A stretch of 64,000 nt of DNA from Deltaproteobacteria bacterium (lineage in GTDB: Bacteria; Myxococcota_A; Polyangia; Polyangiales; JADJMO01): contig JACPFM010000129.1 of the NCBI GenBank assembly GCA_016182965.1, positions 1-64,000 on the forward strand, in the 5' to 3' direction. Shown here one piece after another: positions 35,996-47,768 of the stretch (the first letter of the stretch is position 1; each line of letters starts with the position of its first letter). Made by a program: the position numbers and the translations under genes. A model generated the notes under the pieces. The model saw nothing but the letters and a program-made list of their open reading frames with translations. It did no database searches and was not told the origin of the DNA.

Positions 35996-36394
35996 TCACT
36001 CCTTGGCGGTCTTGATGCGGCTGCTGCTCGGCCCGAAGACGCGCTCCTGGGCCTCGGCGACCGCCTTGATCTCGGTCTCGAGATCGGAGAGCGGCTCCCT
36101 GAACTCGACCACCGTGAGCCACGACCACACGCCGCGATCGGTGCGACGCTCGCTGCGGACGACCCGCGCCTCGACATCGCGCGGCGGCCGCTCCTCGTCG
36201 AGGTACAGGCTCAGCGTCAGGTCGGCGCCGACCTCACGGTGTGCTTGCGTGAGGATCTGCGCGCCGACGACGCTCAGCTCACGGATCATCCCGGTGAGCG
36301 GCTTGTTGTCGTGCACGCGCTCCTGAACGGGAAAGCACGCGAGATGACGCGTGCCACGACGACGATCGTTCCCCCCGTCTCCCTGCGCGCTCAT
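35996..36394 (-). CDS. PilZ domain protein
   Basis: A 132-residue protein with a PilZ fold. RRRGTRHLACFPV matches the RxxxR cyclic-di-GMP loop and the later strand reads MIRELSVVGAQILT, in place of the usual (D/N)xSxxG motif. The second motif is weakened, so c-di-GMP binding is uncertain. A helical tail (DLETEIKAVAEAQERVFGPS) follows. ATG 36394 is the start; the longer upstream frame is Arg-rich nonsense. It is convergent with the gdt1-like gene, 15 bp away. Confidence 0.78.
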   Translation of the reverse strand: MSAQGDGGNDRRRGTRHLACFPVQERVHDNKPLTGMIRELSVVGAQILTQAHREVGADLTLSLYLDEERPPRDVEARVVRSERRTDRGVWSWLTVVEFREPLSDLETEIKAVAEAQERVFGPSSSRIKTAKE

Positions 36395-36627
36395 GCTCCC
36401 AGGATACGCCAAACGGACCTGCGCGGGATCAAACAGCGGAGGCGGCGGCTGCCGTTCGCCCTCGGGCGACGAAGATCGGCGGCCAGGAGGCCGCCGAGGC
36501 CGATCGCCAGGGCGTCTCCGCTGGTCAGCGTCCTGTCGTGCAGCCCCGCGTTGGCCAACCCGAACGACTCGTGTGCGATGGTATCGCCTCCGACGCCGGC
36601 CCGGGGGGGGCGCTATGCTCGGGCCAC

Positions 36628-37692
36628 ATGCGTGCCTGGCGTGCCGGCCGTACGATGCGCGCGACCGCCGTGTCGATCGCGACATCGCTCGTCGCGTCGC
36701 TCGCGGGCTGCGCGCTCGACAAAGCGGGCACCGCGGGCGACGAGCCGTTCCTCGACGAAGACGCGCGTCCAGACGCCGCGCTCGCCGAGACGCCGGCCGA
36801 CGCCGAGATCGACACGTCGGCGCCCGACACGACCGACGACGACACCTCGGCGCCGGACACCCTGGTCGCCGACACCTACGTCGTCGACACCCTCATGCCG
36901 GATGGCGACGGCTCTACGTGCAACGAGACCGCGTGCGGCGCGCCGCTGCCGAGCGGCGCGAAGCGCGTCGCGCTCGTCGATCGCGGCATCGCGTGCCCGC
37001 CCGGCTTCAAGGCGACCGACGTGGTCGAGGGCAAGACCGGCGACGGCTGCACGTGCTCCTGCACCGTCGCCGTCGCGCCGCTCTGTCCCTCGACGGGCTC
37101 GGTGCAGATCCACCACGGCACCTCGGCGACCTGTGCGACCACCGGCAACGTGCTGTACCCGCCGGGCAGCGGGGTCTGCATGCCGCTCGGTTTCCCCGGT
37201 GTCGTCGCCGACTACGTGCGGCTCACGCCCCCGGCGCCGCTCGGCGGCGCGTGCGTGCCCGCGTCGACCGCCGACAAGAACGCGGTGGTCCGTCCTCGCC
37301 GTCTGTGCGAGCCGCTCTCCGGCACGTGCGCGGCCGCCATCTGCGCCTCGCCGTTCACCGAGTGCATCGAGTACGCGGGCGCGTGCCCGACGGCGTTCCC
37401 CAACGCGGTGCCGGTCGGCTCCGACGCGTACGTCACCTGCCCCACGTGCACCTGCTCGATCTCCGCCACCTGCACCGGCACGCTGTCGCTGTTCAACACC
37501 GCTGGCTGCGGCGGCACGGCGATCCCGATCCCCGCCGACGACGTTTGCCGATCGCAGCCGTCCGCCGGCGCGAGCGTGTCGCACTACAAGTACGCGGCGA
37601 ACCCGCCGGCCGGCCCCGCGTGCAAGGCGAGCTTCACGGCGGCCCCCGGAACGCGCACGATCATCGGGCAGCGGAACCTCTGTTGCCGGTGA
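36628..37692 (+). CDS. Cys-rich secreted lipoprotein, unknown function
   Basis: A 354-residue lipoprotein. The signal MRATAVSIATSLVASLAGC has a clear lipobox LAGC. An Asp/Thr/Ala linker with DTSAPDT and DTLVADTYVVDT repeats follows, then a Cys-rich region of about 22 cysteines (CNETACGAPL, CTCSCTVAVAPLC, CPTCTCSISATC, RNLCCR) that looks disulfide-stabilised. No enzyme motif is visible. ATG 36628 or 36655 may be the start. It is followed 40 bp later by an exported peptidase gene. Confidence 0.72.
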   Translation: MRAWRAGRTMRATAVSIATSLVASLAGCALDKAGTAGDEPFLDEDARPDAALAETPADAEIDTSAPDTTDDDTSAPDTLVADTYVVDTLMPDGDGSTCNETACGAPLPSGAKRVALVDRGIACPPGFKATDVVEGKTGDGCTCSCTVAVAPLCPSTGSVQIHHGTSATCATTGNVLYPPGSGVCMPLGFPGVVADYVRLTPPAPLGGACVPASTADKNAVVRPRRLCEPLSGTCAAAICASPFTECIEYAGACPTAFPNAVPVGSDAYVTCPTCTCSISATCTGTLSLFNTAGCGGTAIPIPADDVCRSQPSAGASVSHYKYAANPPAGPACKASFTAAPGTRTIIGQRNLCCR

Positions 37693-37732
37693 GCGCTTGC
37701 TCTCGGCCCTCCGGCCGCGCAAGCTCTCGCCC

Positions 37733-38599
37733 GTGAAGAGGTGGCTCGCTGCGACGATCACGCTCGCCGTCGCGTGGCTCGCGTGCGCCGCGCCCGCGGG
37801 CAAGCCGGCCGCGCCCCGCCCGACGGCGCCGCCGATCGCCGCCTCCTCGGCGCCGCACCTCGAGGCGTCGCCCGCCGCCAGCCACGCCCCCGACGAGCAC
37901 GACGAGCACGACGACGACGACGAGCCTCCGCCGGTCGCGCCCTCCGCCTCGATCGTCGCGCCCGCGACGGCGGCGGCGTGCAACCCGCAGCAGGCGTTCG
38001 AGTTCCTCGAGCGCAAGAGCTACATCCCGGTCAAGACGAAGAAGGCCGAGCACGACAAGGCGCTGAAGTTCCGCACGCAGAACTACGGGTGGGTGAAGGG
38101 CTTCGGCGAGCAGAGCTGGAACCCGACGCCGGCCAAGGCCAACGCCGTCGCGATCACCGTCTTCGGCCTTCCGATCACGGTGAACAAGAAGATCATCCCT
38201 GCGCTCCGCTGCGTCGAGGCCGAGATCCAGTCGTCATGCGCGGCGTTCCCCTACAAGCCCGGGGTCCTCTCCGGGCTGCGCGACAAGAACACCTACCGCG
38301 CCGGCGAGGTCACCAACCACCTCTACGGCATCGCCATCGACATCGATCCGCTCCTCAACTCGTGCTGCGGCTGCGTGAAGAAGTGGCAGGCGAGCCCGTT
38401 GTGCAAGAAGAAGGCGAAGACCATCTGGGACCGCATGTCGATGCCCAAATGCTGGGTCGACGCCTTCGAGAAGTACGGCTTCTACTGGCTGGGCCACGAC
38501 AAGCTGCAAGACACGATGCACTTCGAGTTCCTCGCCGACCCCGACCAGATCATGGTCACGCCCGGCGCCGCCAAGCCGGTCGCCGCCAAGCAGCCCTGA
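37733..38599 (+). CDS. Exported M15-family peptidase (D-Ala-D-Ala carboxypeptidase-like)
   Basis: A 288-residue exported protein. The GTG start gives a signal (VKRWLAATITLAVAWLACAA), followed by a His/Asp/Glu-rich linker. The catalytic part has the VanY/M15 zinc motif NHLYGIAIDIDP (His then Asp) and the C-terminal ligand in TMHFEFLAD. Cys pairs (SCCGCVKKW, LCKKK) suggest a periplasmic fold. M15 enzymes trim peptidoglycan stem peptides or act as endolysins. The combination with a lipoprotein upstream suggests an envelope function. Confidence 0.85.
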   Translation: MKRWLAATITLAVAWLACAAPAGKPAAPRPTAPPIAASSAPHLEASPAASHAPDEHDEHDDDDEPPPVAPSASIVAPATAAACNPQQAFEFLERKSYIPVKTKKAEHDKALKFRTQNYGWVKGFGEQSWNPTPAKANAVAITVFGLPITVNKKIIPALRCVEAEIQSSCAAFPYKPGVLSGLRDKNTYRAGEVTNHLYGIAIDIDPLLNSCCGCVKKWQASPLCKKKAKTIWDRMSMPKCWVDAFEKYGFYWLGHDKLQDTMHFEFLADPDQIMVTPGAAKPVAAKQP

Positions 38600-38639
38600 G
38601 GGGGTTCGACCTTACCTTCGAGCATCCTCCGACGGGTCT

Positions 38640-39296
38640 TCAGACACCGAGCGGCGTCTGTTCGGTGACGGGCGCGTCGCCTTCGTCGGAGAAGCGCGGG
38701 GGCGAGGTCGACGCGCGGCCCTCGACGATGCGCTGCCGCTCGATCTGCTCGGCCGTCCACATCGGCGCGTTCGGCTCGTAGACCCAGCCCTCGAGCTCCC
38801 ACTGGTCGGCGCGCGCCCGGAAGTCGATCGCGCCGGCGCGGCCGATCGCCTCGGCCACGCGTCGCGCGATGTCCCGATCGCAACGCGCGACGACGATGAT
38901 CCCGCCGCGGCGCAGGCACTCGTGCGCGATCTTCGCGTCCTCCCGCGCGACGCCGAGCTCCACGAGGTCGTCGACCGGTGATCCGGTGCGCGACAGCGAC
39001 GCTGCGCCGCCGAGGACGGCGAGCGGTCCCGCGGTCAGCAGCCCCGCGAGCGGGATGGCGCAGAGCACGATGCCCACCAGCGTCACGGTGAGGCCCGCCG
39101 TCGTCGCGACCGAGCCGCTGGACAGATCGAACGCGCCCTCGTGCTGCTCGCGCAGGTCGGGCGGCACGGCCGCGTGGTGGACGATCACCGAGATCTCGTC
39201 GGTCGGCACGCCGAGCGATTTGACCGCGGCGATGCCGTGCTCGGCGGAGCGCAGGTCGTCGAAGACGCCCATCAACACCATCATCTTGCGGGCCAT
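38640..39296 (-). CDS. General-stress-like protein with central membrane pair
   Basis: A 218-residue protein related in plan to the 34477 gene. The N-terminal ferredoxin-like unit is MMVLMGVFDDLRSAEHGIAA, there are two hydrophobic helices (AGLTVTLVGIVLCAIPLAG and LTAGPLAVLGGAASL), and then DDLVELGVAREDAKIAHECL and GGIIVVARCDRDIARRVAEA as a second domain. The C-terminal tail is polar. AAAGG lies 6 bases upstream of ATG 39296. Its start overlaps the end of the upstream small membrane gene by 16 bp, so they form an operon. Confidence 0.72.
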   Translation of the reverse strand: MARKMMVLMGVFDDLRSAEHGIAAVKSLGVPTDEISVIVHHAAVPPDLREQHEGAFDLSSGSVATTAGLTVTLVGIVLCAIPLAGLLTAGPLAVLGGAASLSRTGSPVDDLVELGVAREDAKIAHECLRRGGIIVVARCDRDIARRVAEAIGRAGAIDFRARADQWELEGWVYEPNAPMWTAEQIERQRIVEGRASTSPPRFSDEGDAPVTEQTPLGV

Positions 39297-39553
39297 GCGG
39301 GACCTTTCGTCCAGTCCGGCGGCCACTCGGGCCGCGCCTGGGTCAGCAGCAGGTACACGGTGAACGCGACCGCGAAGAGGACGAAGAACGCGAACAGCGA
39401 GTAGAGCGCCAGATAGCTGATGCTCTTCTTCGCGCGGTACACGCCGACCGTGCGCGGCAGCGGCACCGAGGGGCGCCAGGACGGCCCCCGCGACGGTGAG
39501 GACGGTGTCGTCGTGACGATCAGCTCGGGTCTCGATGGCGTGGCTGGGTTCAT
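39281..39553 (-). CDS. Small single-pass membrane protein
   Basis: A 90-residue protein. A Pro/Ser-rich cytoplasmic N terminus leads to one transmembrane helix (YLALYSLFAFFVLFAVAFTV), then a Trp/Pro-rich end (RPEWPPDWTKGPAWP). GAGG lies a few bases upstream of ATG 39553. It overlaps the stress-protein gene downstream, which suggests joint expression. Unknown function. Confidence 0.6.
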   Translation of the reverse strand: MNPATPSRPELIVTTTPSSPSRGPSWRPSVPLPRTVGVYRAKKSISYLALYSLFAFFVLFAVAFTVYLLLTQARPEWPPDWTKGPAWPAR

Positions 39554-39807
39554 GCGGCCTCGTCCGTCGACGCGCGTGCGCCGGCGAGCGAACGTCGAGC
39601 ACGAACCGTGCGCGTGCAGCGGCTGCACGCTCGGGCCGCTCCCGAAGCGCAGCTCAGATGGGCCGCCGCCCGAGGTGCTTCAGTCCGTTCACTCCACGAG
39701 CGCCGCGGGCGTGGTCGTCCCGGAGAGCGTCGTGGCCTCGAGCGAGATGCGTCTTTACAGGAGGAAGGCGGAAGCAAGCCCGAAGCGCATTCCGCGGAGT
39801 ATACGCG

Positions 39808-42927
<3,120 letters not shown>

Positions 42928-42931
42928 GAGG

Positions 42932-44131
42932 TCACTCCGCGACTTCCACGGCCTGGCCGTCCTTCGCTTCTGGCGGCGGGTTCGCGAGCACGGTCTCGCT
43001 CGCGGTCACGCCGGAGCGCACGAGCAGCGCGCCGCCGTCGCCGCGCGTGAAGACGATCTTCGCGACGCGCAGCTTGCCCTTCTCGACCACGAGGATCTCG
43101 TCCTGCGCGCCGGGGCGGAGCGCCGTCGAGGGGAGCTTGATCACCGGCAGCGCCGAGCCGCCGGCGATGTGCGCGCGCACGAAGGTGCCGGCGAGGATCG
43201 GCTCGGCCCCCGGCTCGTGATCGTTGGGCAGCTCGGCCTCGACGACGATGCGGCGGGTGGCCGGATCGACGACCGGGAGCACCGCGGTGACCTTCGCCTG
43301 CACCGTCCGGTTGGCGCTCTCGATGCGCACGGTGACCTCGGCGCCGACCTTCACGAGCGACGCGTCGAGCTCGTTGACGGTGCCGATGAGGCGCAGCCGC
43401 GAGACGTCCTTCATCTGGAAGATCGGCATGCCCGCGGCGACGAGGCCGCCGAGCGCCGTCGGCGCCATGGTGACGAAGCCGGAGAACGGCGCGTAGAGCG
43501 TGTGGTTCTTCACGTTGGCGCCCGCGAGCGCGAGCTGCGCCTGCGCGCCCTCGAGCTGCGCGCTCACCAGATCGAGCTGCCCCGAGGCCTGGGTCTGCTG
43601 CACTTCGGGCGCCGCGCCGCTCTTCACCATCGCCGCGGTGCGCTCGGCGCTGTCTTTGGCGAGCGCCAGCTGCGCCTTGGCCGCCTTGATCTGCGCGGCG
43701 GCGGCGCTCGACTGCGCGTGCGCCTCCGTCGCGTCGAGCGCGGCGAGCAGATCGCCCTTCTTCACGAAGTCGCCGATCTTCACGTTGAGCTTCGCGAGCG
43801 GACCGGTGGCCTTGAACGCGAGGTTCGCCTCCTGGACGGGCTGCAGCGTGCCGTCGAACGGCACGCGTGGAGCCCAGGTCGTCGACTCGCCGTGCAGCAC
43901 CTTCACCGTCAACGGCCCCGACGACTTCGCCGTCGCCTCCTCCGCGCTGCGCGCGCGATCGACCTCGAGCGATTTCTGCTTGGCGACCGCCGACTTCACC
44001 TTCAGGCCGACCGGCACGGCCATGCCGACCAGCGCGAGCGCGATGACGATCTTCGTGATCGGCGACGACCCATGCGGCGGGCGCAGGGTCGGCATGGTGG
44101 CGGCGGTGGGAGGAGGGATCTCGGAGCTCAT
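42932..44131 (-). CDS. RND efflux periplasmic adaptor (membrane fusion protein)
   Basis: A 399-residue adaptor. One N-terminal membrane anchor (ITKIVIALALVGMAVPVG) is followed by a lipoyl/barrel region (RVPFDGTLQPVQEANLAFKA), an alpha-hairpin (residues 140-215, Ala/Gln/Lys-rich coiled coil) and beta-barrel strands VTVRIESANRTVQAKVTAVL. It bridges the RND pump to an outer-membrane channel. It starts 17 bp after the tetR stop and ends 4 bp before the pump gene. Confidence 0.93.
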   Translation of the reverse strand: MSSEIPPPTAATMPTLRPPHGSSPITKIVIALALVGMAVPVGLKVKSAVAKQKSLEVDRARSAEEATAKSSGPLTVKVLHGESTTWAPRVPFDGTLQPVQEANLAFKATGPLAKLNVKIGDFVKKGDLLAALDATEAHAQSSAAAAQIKAAKAQLALAKDSAERTAAMVKSGAAPEVQQTQASGQLDLVSAQLEGAQAQLALAGANVKNHTLYAPFSGFVTMAPTALGGLVAAGMPIFQMKDVSRLRLIGTVNELDASLVKVGAEVTVRIESANRTVQAKVTAVLPVVDPATRRIVVEAELPNDHEPGAEPILAGTFVRAHIAGGSALPVIKLPSTALRPGAQDEILVVEKGKLRVAKIVFTRGDGGALLVRSGVTASETVLANPPPEAKDGQAVEVAE

Positions 44132-44148
44132 GACGTGGGCCTCTGGAT

Positions 44149-44940
44149 TCAGCCGGTGGAACGGCGCGGAGCGCGCTTCTTGGCGAGACGAACCCCCCCG
44201 GGCTCGTGGGACGACGGAGACGACGGTACGGACGAGGACGACGCCGGAGATGCCGTCGTTCCCGGGCGAGGTGCAACGTGGCTGACCGGCGGGTCAGGAA
44301 CTTGCGAGTTCTGGGCCAACGCCGCGCCCGCCAGCCTCGGATCGAGCAGGCCGCCGAGCAGCACGCGCTGGACCCCGCGGACCCACGCGCGGATGTCCGG
44401 CTTCCTGTCCTGCCGGACGAGTGTCCGGGCGATGCGGTCGTATGCGCCCGCGACGACGACGCTGGCCACCTCGACGTCGAGGTCGGGGCGGTAGTAGCCG
44501 CGGCTCATTCCGAGCGCGAGCCAACCCTTGGTGCGCTCGCGCGCGCGCTCGGCGATCGCGTCGACCAGATGACCGAACTGCGCGCTGCCGCCGCCGTGCA
44601 GCAGGAGCCGCGTGAGACCGCGGTTCTGCCAGAGGAACTCGAAGAGCTCGACCTCGCGCTCGAACCACGCCTCGGCCACCTCGGGCTGGGTCGCGTCGAC
44701 CGGACAGCAGGACGGGTCCATGTCGTCGATGAAGGAAGCCAGGCGCGCCACCATCGCCTCGACGATGTGGCGGAAGGCCTCCTCCTTGCTCTCGAAATGC
44801 AGGTAGAAGCTGCCCTTGGACCTCCCGGCGCGGGCGGTGATCTCCTCGACGCGCGCGCGCTCGAGACCTCGCTCCACGAACACCGCCTCTGCGGCGCGCA
44901 GCAGCTCCACCTTCGCGTTGGGGTCGACGGGTCGCGCCAT
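44149..44940 (-). CDS. TetR/AcrR family regulator of the efflux operon
   Basis: A 263-residue regulator. The N-terminal helix-turn-helix reads VEEITARAGRSKGSFYLHFE (around residues 30-50). The ligand domain spans about 60-205. The last 50 residues are a Pro/Ser/Thr tail (VPDPPVSHVAPRPG...SSSVPSSPSSHEPG) longer than usual. It heads the tetR-adaptor-RND operon and probably represses it. A candidate operator lies just before the start codon, and a better palindrome sits inside the coding sequence of the tail. Confidence 0.92.
   Translation of the reverse strand: MARPVDPNAKVELLRAAEAVFVERGLERARVEEITARAGRSKGSFYLHFESKEEAFRHIVEAMVARLASFIDDMDPSCCPVDATQPEVAEAWFEREVELFEFLWQNRGLTRLLLHGGGSAQFGHLVDAIAERARERTKGWLALGMSRGYYRPDLDVEVASVVVAGAYDRIARTLVRQDRKPDIRAWVRGVQRVLLGGLLDPRLAGAALAQNSQVPDPPVSHVAPRPGTTASPASSSSVPSSPSSHEPGGVRLAKKRAPRRSTG
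44283..44296. promoter_or_regulatory. Candidate TetR operator inside the tetR 3' end
   Basis: TGACC-GGCG-GGTCA is a perfect 5-bp inverted repeat with a 4-bp spacer. It lies about 150 bp upstream of the adaptor gene start, within the low-complexity tail of tetR. It differs by one base from the site upstream of tetR (44947-44960), so both may be bound by the same repressor. Confidence 0.45.
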
Positions 44941-44946
44941 GATTGT

Positions 44947-44960
44947 TGACCGGCGAGTCA
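44947..44960. promoter_or_regulatory. Candidate TetR operator upstream of the efflux operon
   Basis: TGACC-GGCG-AGTCA is an inverted repeat (4 of 5 positions paired) 7 bp upstream of the tetR start codon and about 85 bp upstream of the divergent lipoprotein gene. TGAC...GTCA half-sites of this form are common TetR-family operators. Autoregulation of tetR is a reasonable inference. Confidence 0.5.
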
Positions 44961-45044
44961 GTCATGGGTCGCGGGACGGCTGGGGTCAAGCGGGTCCGGG
45001 CAAATCGTCTTGGCCGAGCCTGCTTCCTCTGCGATTCTGCGGGG

Positions 45045-45932
45045 ATGCGATGGGCCGCGGCCGGCCTCGGCGTCATCACCGCGCTCGGGACCGCGTGCGG
45101 GTTCCCGACGTACGGGTACGTCGAGGACGGCCTCGATTCGGCGCTCGATTCGGGTGGGCCGGACACGGCAGTCGACGGCAGCGAGGAGGCGCCGGCCCCG
45201 TTCGACGGCTGCGCGAAGCCGAACGGCTGCGGCGGCTGCGACGACGTCGGCGTCGCCGGCACACGCTGCGACCCGTGCGGTCAATGGACCTGCGCCGGCA
45301 CGAAGGTCACCTGCGTCCCCGCGGCCCCCGCGCCGGGCACGACCTGCGGCCGCTGTTCGACCGCGACGTACGCGTGCACGGTCACCGGCAAGAGCGAGTG
45401 CGCCGTCCCCGACGATCGCCTCGTCTACGAGGACGCGCAGTTCAAGACGAAGACCGACGAGCTGTGGACGCTCGATCCGCGCAGCGAGGTGATCGTCTCG
45501 TTCAAGACCGAGCGCGCGATCGCGTACTTCGACGCGAGCCTCGTGCTCCGGCGCGTGCCGCTGACCGGCGTCCCCTCGCCGGTGAGCGGCGACGTCACCT
45601 TCACGATCTACGCGGGCAACCCGAAGGACGGGCTCGCCCCGCTCGCGACGACGAAGATGGAGGCGGCGAGCATCGGCACGACCGCCGAGTTCCGCGCCTT
45701 CGCGTTCCCGGAGATCTCGCCGCGCCCGCTCGGGACGTGGCTCTCGATCGGGATCACCACCGACTCGACGGCGAACACGTTCGAGGTGTACGGCGGCGGC
45801 GCGGCGGCGTTCCCGGCGGCGCCCACCGACACCAGCTGGTGGCACCGTGGCCTGTCGCCGACCACCACCTGGGCGCAGGAGGCGACCACCGACCTCGCGC
45901 ACGTGCTGCGCGGAAAGGCCTGTCCGCCGTGA
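45045..45932 (+). CDS. Secreted lipoprotein with Cys-rich N-terminal region
   Basis: A 295-residue lipoprotein. The signal MRWAAAGLGVITALGTACG has the lipid Cys at residue 18. An Asp/Ser/Gly linker, then a Cys cluster (CAKPNGCGGCDDVG, CDPCGQWTCAG, CGRCSTATYAC) precede a beta-sandwich-like domain (EVIVSFKTERAIAYFDASLV, DVTFTIYAGNPKDG, WLSIGITTDSTANTFEVYGG). It is coupled to the next gene by a GTGA overlap. Function unknown, probably an envelope-bound binding protein. Confidence 0.75.
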   Translation: MRWAAAGLGVITALGTACGFPTYGYVEDGLDSALDSGGPDTAVDGSEEAPAPFDGCAKPNGCGGCDDVGVAGTRCDPCGQWTCAGTKVTCVPAAPAPGTTCGRCSTATYACTVTGKSECAVPDDRLVYEDAQFKTKTDELWTLDPRSEVIVSFKTERAIAYFDASLVLRRVPLTGVPSPVSGDVTFTIYAGNPKDGLAPLATTKMEAASIGTTAEFRAFAFPEISPRPLGTWLSIGITTDSTANTFEVYGGGAAAFPAAPTDTSWWHRGLSPTTTWAQEATTDLAHVLRGKACPP

Positions 45933-46945
45933 TCGCGCGTCGATCCATCCCGCTGCTGATCGCCGTCGCGCTGGCGTCTTCGCCGATGTCATGGGCGCCC
46001 CGCGCCTCGGCCGAGCCGACGGCCGCGGACCTGTCGGCGGCGCGCAAGAAGTTCGATCGCGCCGTCGAGCTGGAGAAGGCCGGCGATTTCAAGGCGGCGC
46101 TCGCGCTCCTCCGCGACGTGGCCGCGATCAAGCCGACGTCGCAGGTGCGCTTCCACGTCGCGCTCTGCCTCGAGCGACTCGGCCGGCTCGTCGAGGCGCG
46201 CGAGGAGTACCTGCGCGTCAAGGAGGAGGCCGAGACGAAGGAGGGTCCCGAGGGGACGGCGCTCGCGCAGAAGGCCGGCGATCGCGTGACCGATCTCGAC
46301 GCGCGCATCCCCAAGGTCACCTTCAGGCTGCCCGAGGACGTGATCAGCGCGAAGGTCTCGATCGACGACGGCGCGCCGGTGTCGGTGCTGGTCTCGCCGA
46401 CCATCCGCCTCGATCCGGGCGAGCACAAGCTGCTCGTGACCTCGCCGGGGCGTCGCAGCTTCTCGCGCACGGTGATGGTCAAGGAGCGCGACGCGACGTT
46501 CACGCTCGACGTCGCGCTGCCGCACGCCGAGGAGGCGCCACCGGAGCAGCCGCCCGCGCCGACCGAGGCGCCGGTGAGCGCCGGCCCCAAGCGCGTGGTC
46601 GACGAGGCGCCGAAGAGCAGCGCGCTGCCGTGGATCATCGGCGGCGTCGGCGTCGCCTCGCTGGCGACCGCCGGCGTGTTCTACGCGCTGCGCGACTCGG
46701 CCATCCACGACCTCGACGCCGCGTGCGGCGCGGGCCGCGAGTCTTGCCCGCGCGCGATGAAATCGACCGAAGATCAGGGGCGGCTGTACACGACGACCGC
46801 GAACGTCTTCGCCGGCGTCGGCGCGGCGGCGATCGGCACGGCGATCGTGGTGTGGATCACGCAGCCCTCGTCGAAGCCGCACGCGACGGTGGCGGTCGCC
46901 GCGAGCCCGTCGCACGCCGGGTTCACCTTCGTCGCGCCGTTCTGA
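45929..46945 (+). CDS. Exported TPR-like and PEGA domain protein
   Basis: A 338-residue protein. The GTG start overlaps the upstream stop (GTGA). After a signal peptide (PLLIAVALASS...ASA), residues 33-120 form TPR-like helices (LSAARKKFDRAVELEKAGDF). A PEGA-like beta domain follows (AKVSIDDGAPVSVLVSPTIR, PGEHKLLVTSPGR), then a Pro-rich linker and two transmembrane helices (LPWIIGGVGVASLATAGVFY and TANVFAGVGAAAIGTAIVVW). This plan is characteristic of myxobacterial envelope proteins. Confidence 0.82.
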   Translation: MIARRSIPLLIAVALASSPMSWAPRASAEPTAADLSAARKKFDRAVELEKAGDFKAALALLRDVAAIKPTSQVRFHVALCLERLGRLVEAREEYLRVKEEAETKEGPEGTALAQKAGDRVTDLDARIPKVTFRLPEDVISAKVSIDDGAPVSVLVSPTIRLDPGEHKLLVTSPGRRSFSRTVMVKERDATFTLDVALPHAEEAPPEQPPAPTEAPVSAGPKRVVDEAPKSSALPWIIGGVGVASLATAGVFYALRDSAIHDLDAACGAGRESCPRAMKSTEDQGRLYTTTANVFAGVGAAAIGTAIVVWITQPSSKPHATVAVAASPSHAGFTFVAPF

Positions 46946-46954
46946 GCCGACGGC

Positions 46955-47713
46955 TCACAGGGTCGGCTCGATCGACCGGTAGAGGCGCGCGATGCGCTCG
47001 GCCCACGCGTGCGCGCCGGAGAGCGTGGCGACGCCGTCCTGCCGGAGCTCGAACGCGGTGTGCAGGATGCCCCTTCGCACGCCGTGGACCGGGACCGCAT
47101 AGTCGGTCTCTTCGCTCACCCGATACGGCTCGTTGTCGCCGACCGGCATCGAAGGGTCGTCGGCCCGCAACGCCGCGAGGAGCGGGTGCGCGAGGCGGGT
47201 GTCGCTGCCGTAGAGCATGGAGATGGGCCACGGGCGCGGCGTGCCGTGGAGCGGCTCCGGGGTGAAGCTGTGGATCGAGATCAGCACCACGTCGCGCCCC
47301 TCCCGCGCGCGATCGTCGAGCAGACCGGCGATCGCGGTGTGGTAGGGCCGATGGAAGGTCTCGACGCGCGCGGCGCGGGCCGCGTCGTCGAGGCCCTCGT
47401 TTCCAGGGATGCGGATGCCCCCGCTGACGATCGGCGTCGCGCTCGGGACGTGCGGCGGGCGGTTCTCGTCGATGACCAGCCGGGAGTAGCCGGCGAGGAT
47501 CAGCGTCGCATCGAGCAGCTCGGAGAGGCGCCGCGCCACGTCGGCGGCGCCGATGTCCCAGCCGATGTGCGTGAGCAGCTCGTCGCCCGAGATGCCCAGG
47601 GTGCCGAGCGCCTCGGGGACGCGGTGCGACGCGTGATCGCAGATCAGCACCACGCGCCCACGGGCGGAGGGCCGGACGATCTCGTAAGGGGGCGGCTCGT
47701 GCGAGCGAAGCAT
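46955..47713 (-). CDS. N-formylglutamate amidohydrolase family protein
   Basis: A 252-residue hydrolase of the N-formylglutamate amidohydrolase (HutG-like) family. Metal and substrate residues lie in VVLICDHASHRVPEALG, LVIDENRPP and HRPYHTAIAGLL. The phrase ISIHSFTPEPLHGTPRPWPI is typical. Family members act at the end of histidine degradation, but no hut genes are adjacent, so the substrate may differ. It is convergent with the PEGA protein gene. Confidence 0.88.
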   Translation of the reverse strand: MLRSHEPPPYEIVRPSARGRVVLICDHASHRVPEALGTLGISGDELLTHIGWDIGAADVARRLSELLDATLILAGYSRLVIDENRPPHVPSATPIVSGGIRIPGNEGLDDAARAARVETFHRPYHTAIAGLLDDRAREGRDVVLISIHSFTPEPLHGTPRPWPISMLYGSDTRLAHPLLAALRADDPSMPVGDNEPYRVSEETDYAVPVHGVRRGILHTAFELRQDGVATLSGAHAWAERIARLYRSIEPTL

Positions 47714-47768
47714 GGGCGCGAAGCTTGACCCGAAAGGACGCCTCTGTCATGCCGACGCCGAACGGCGC

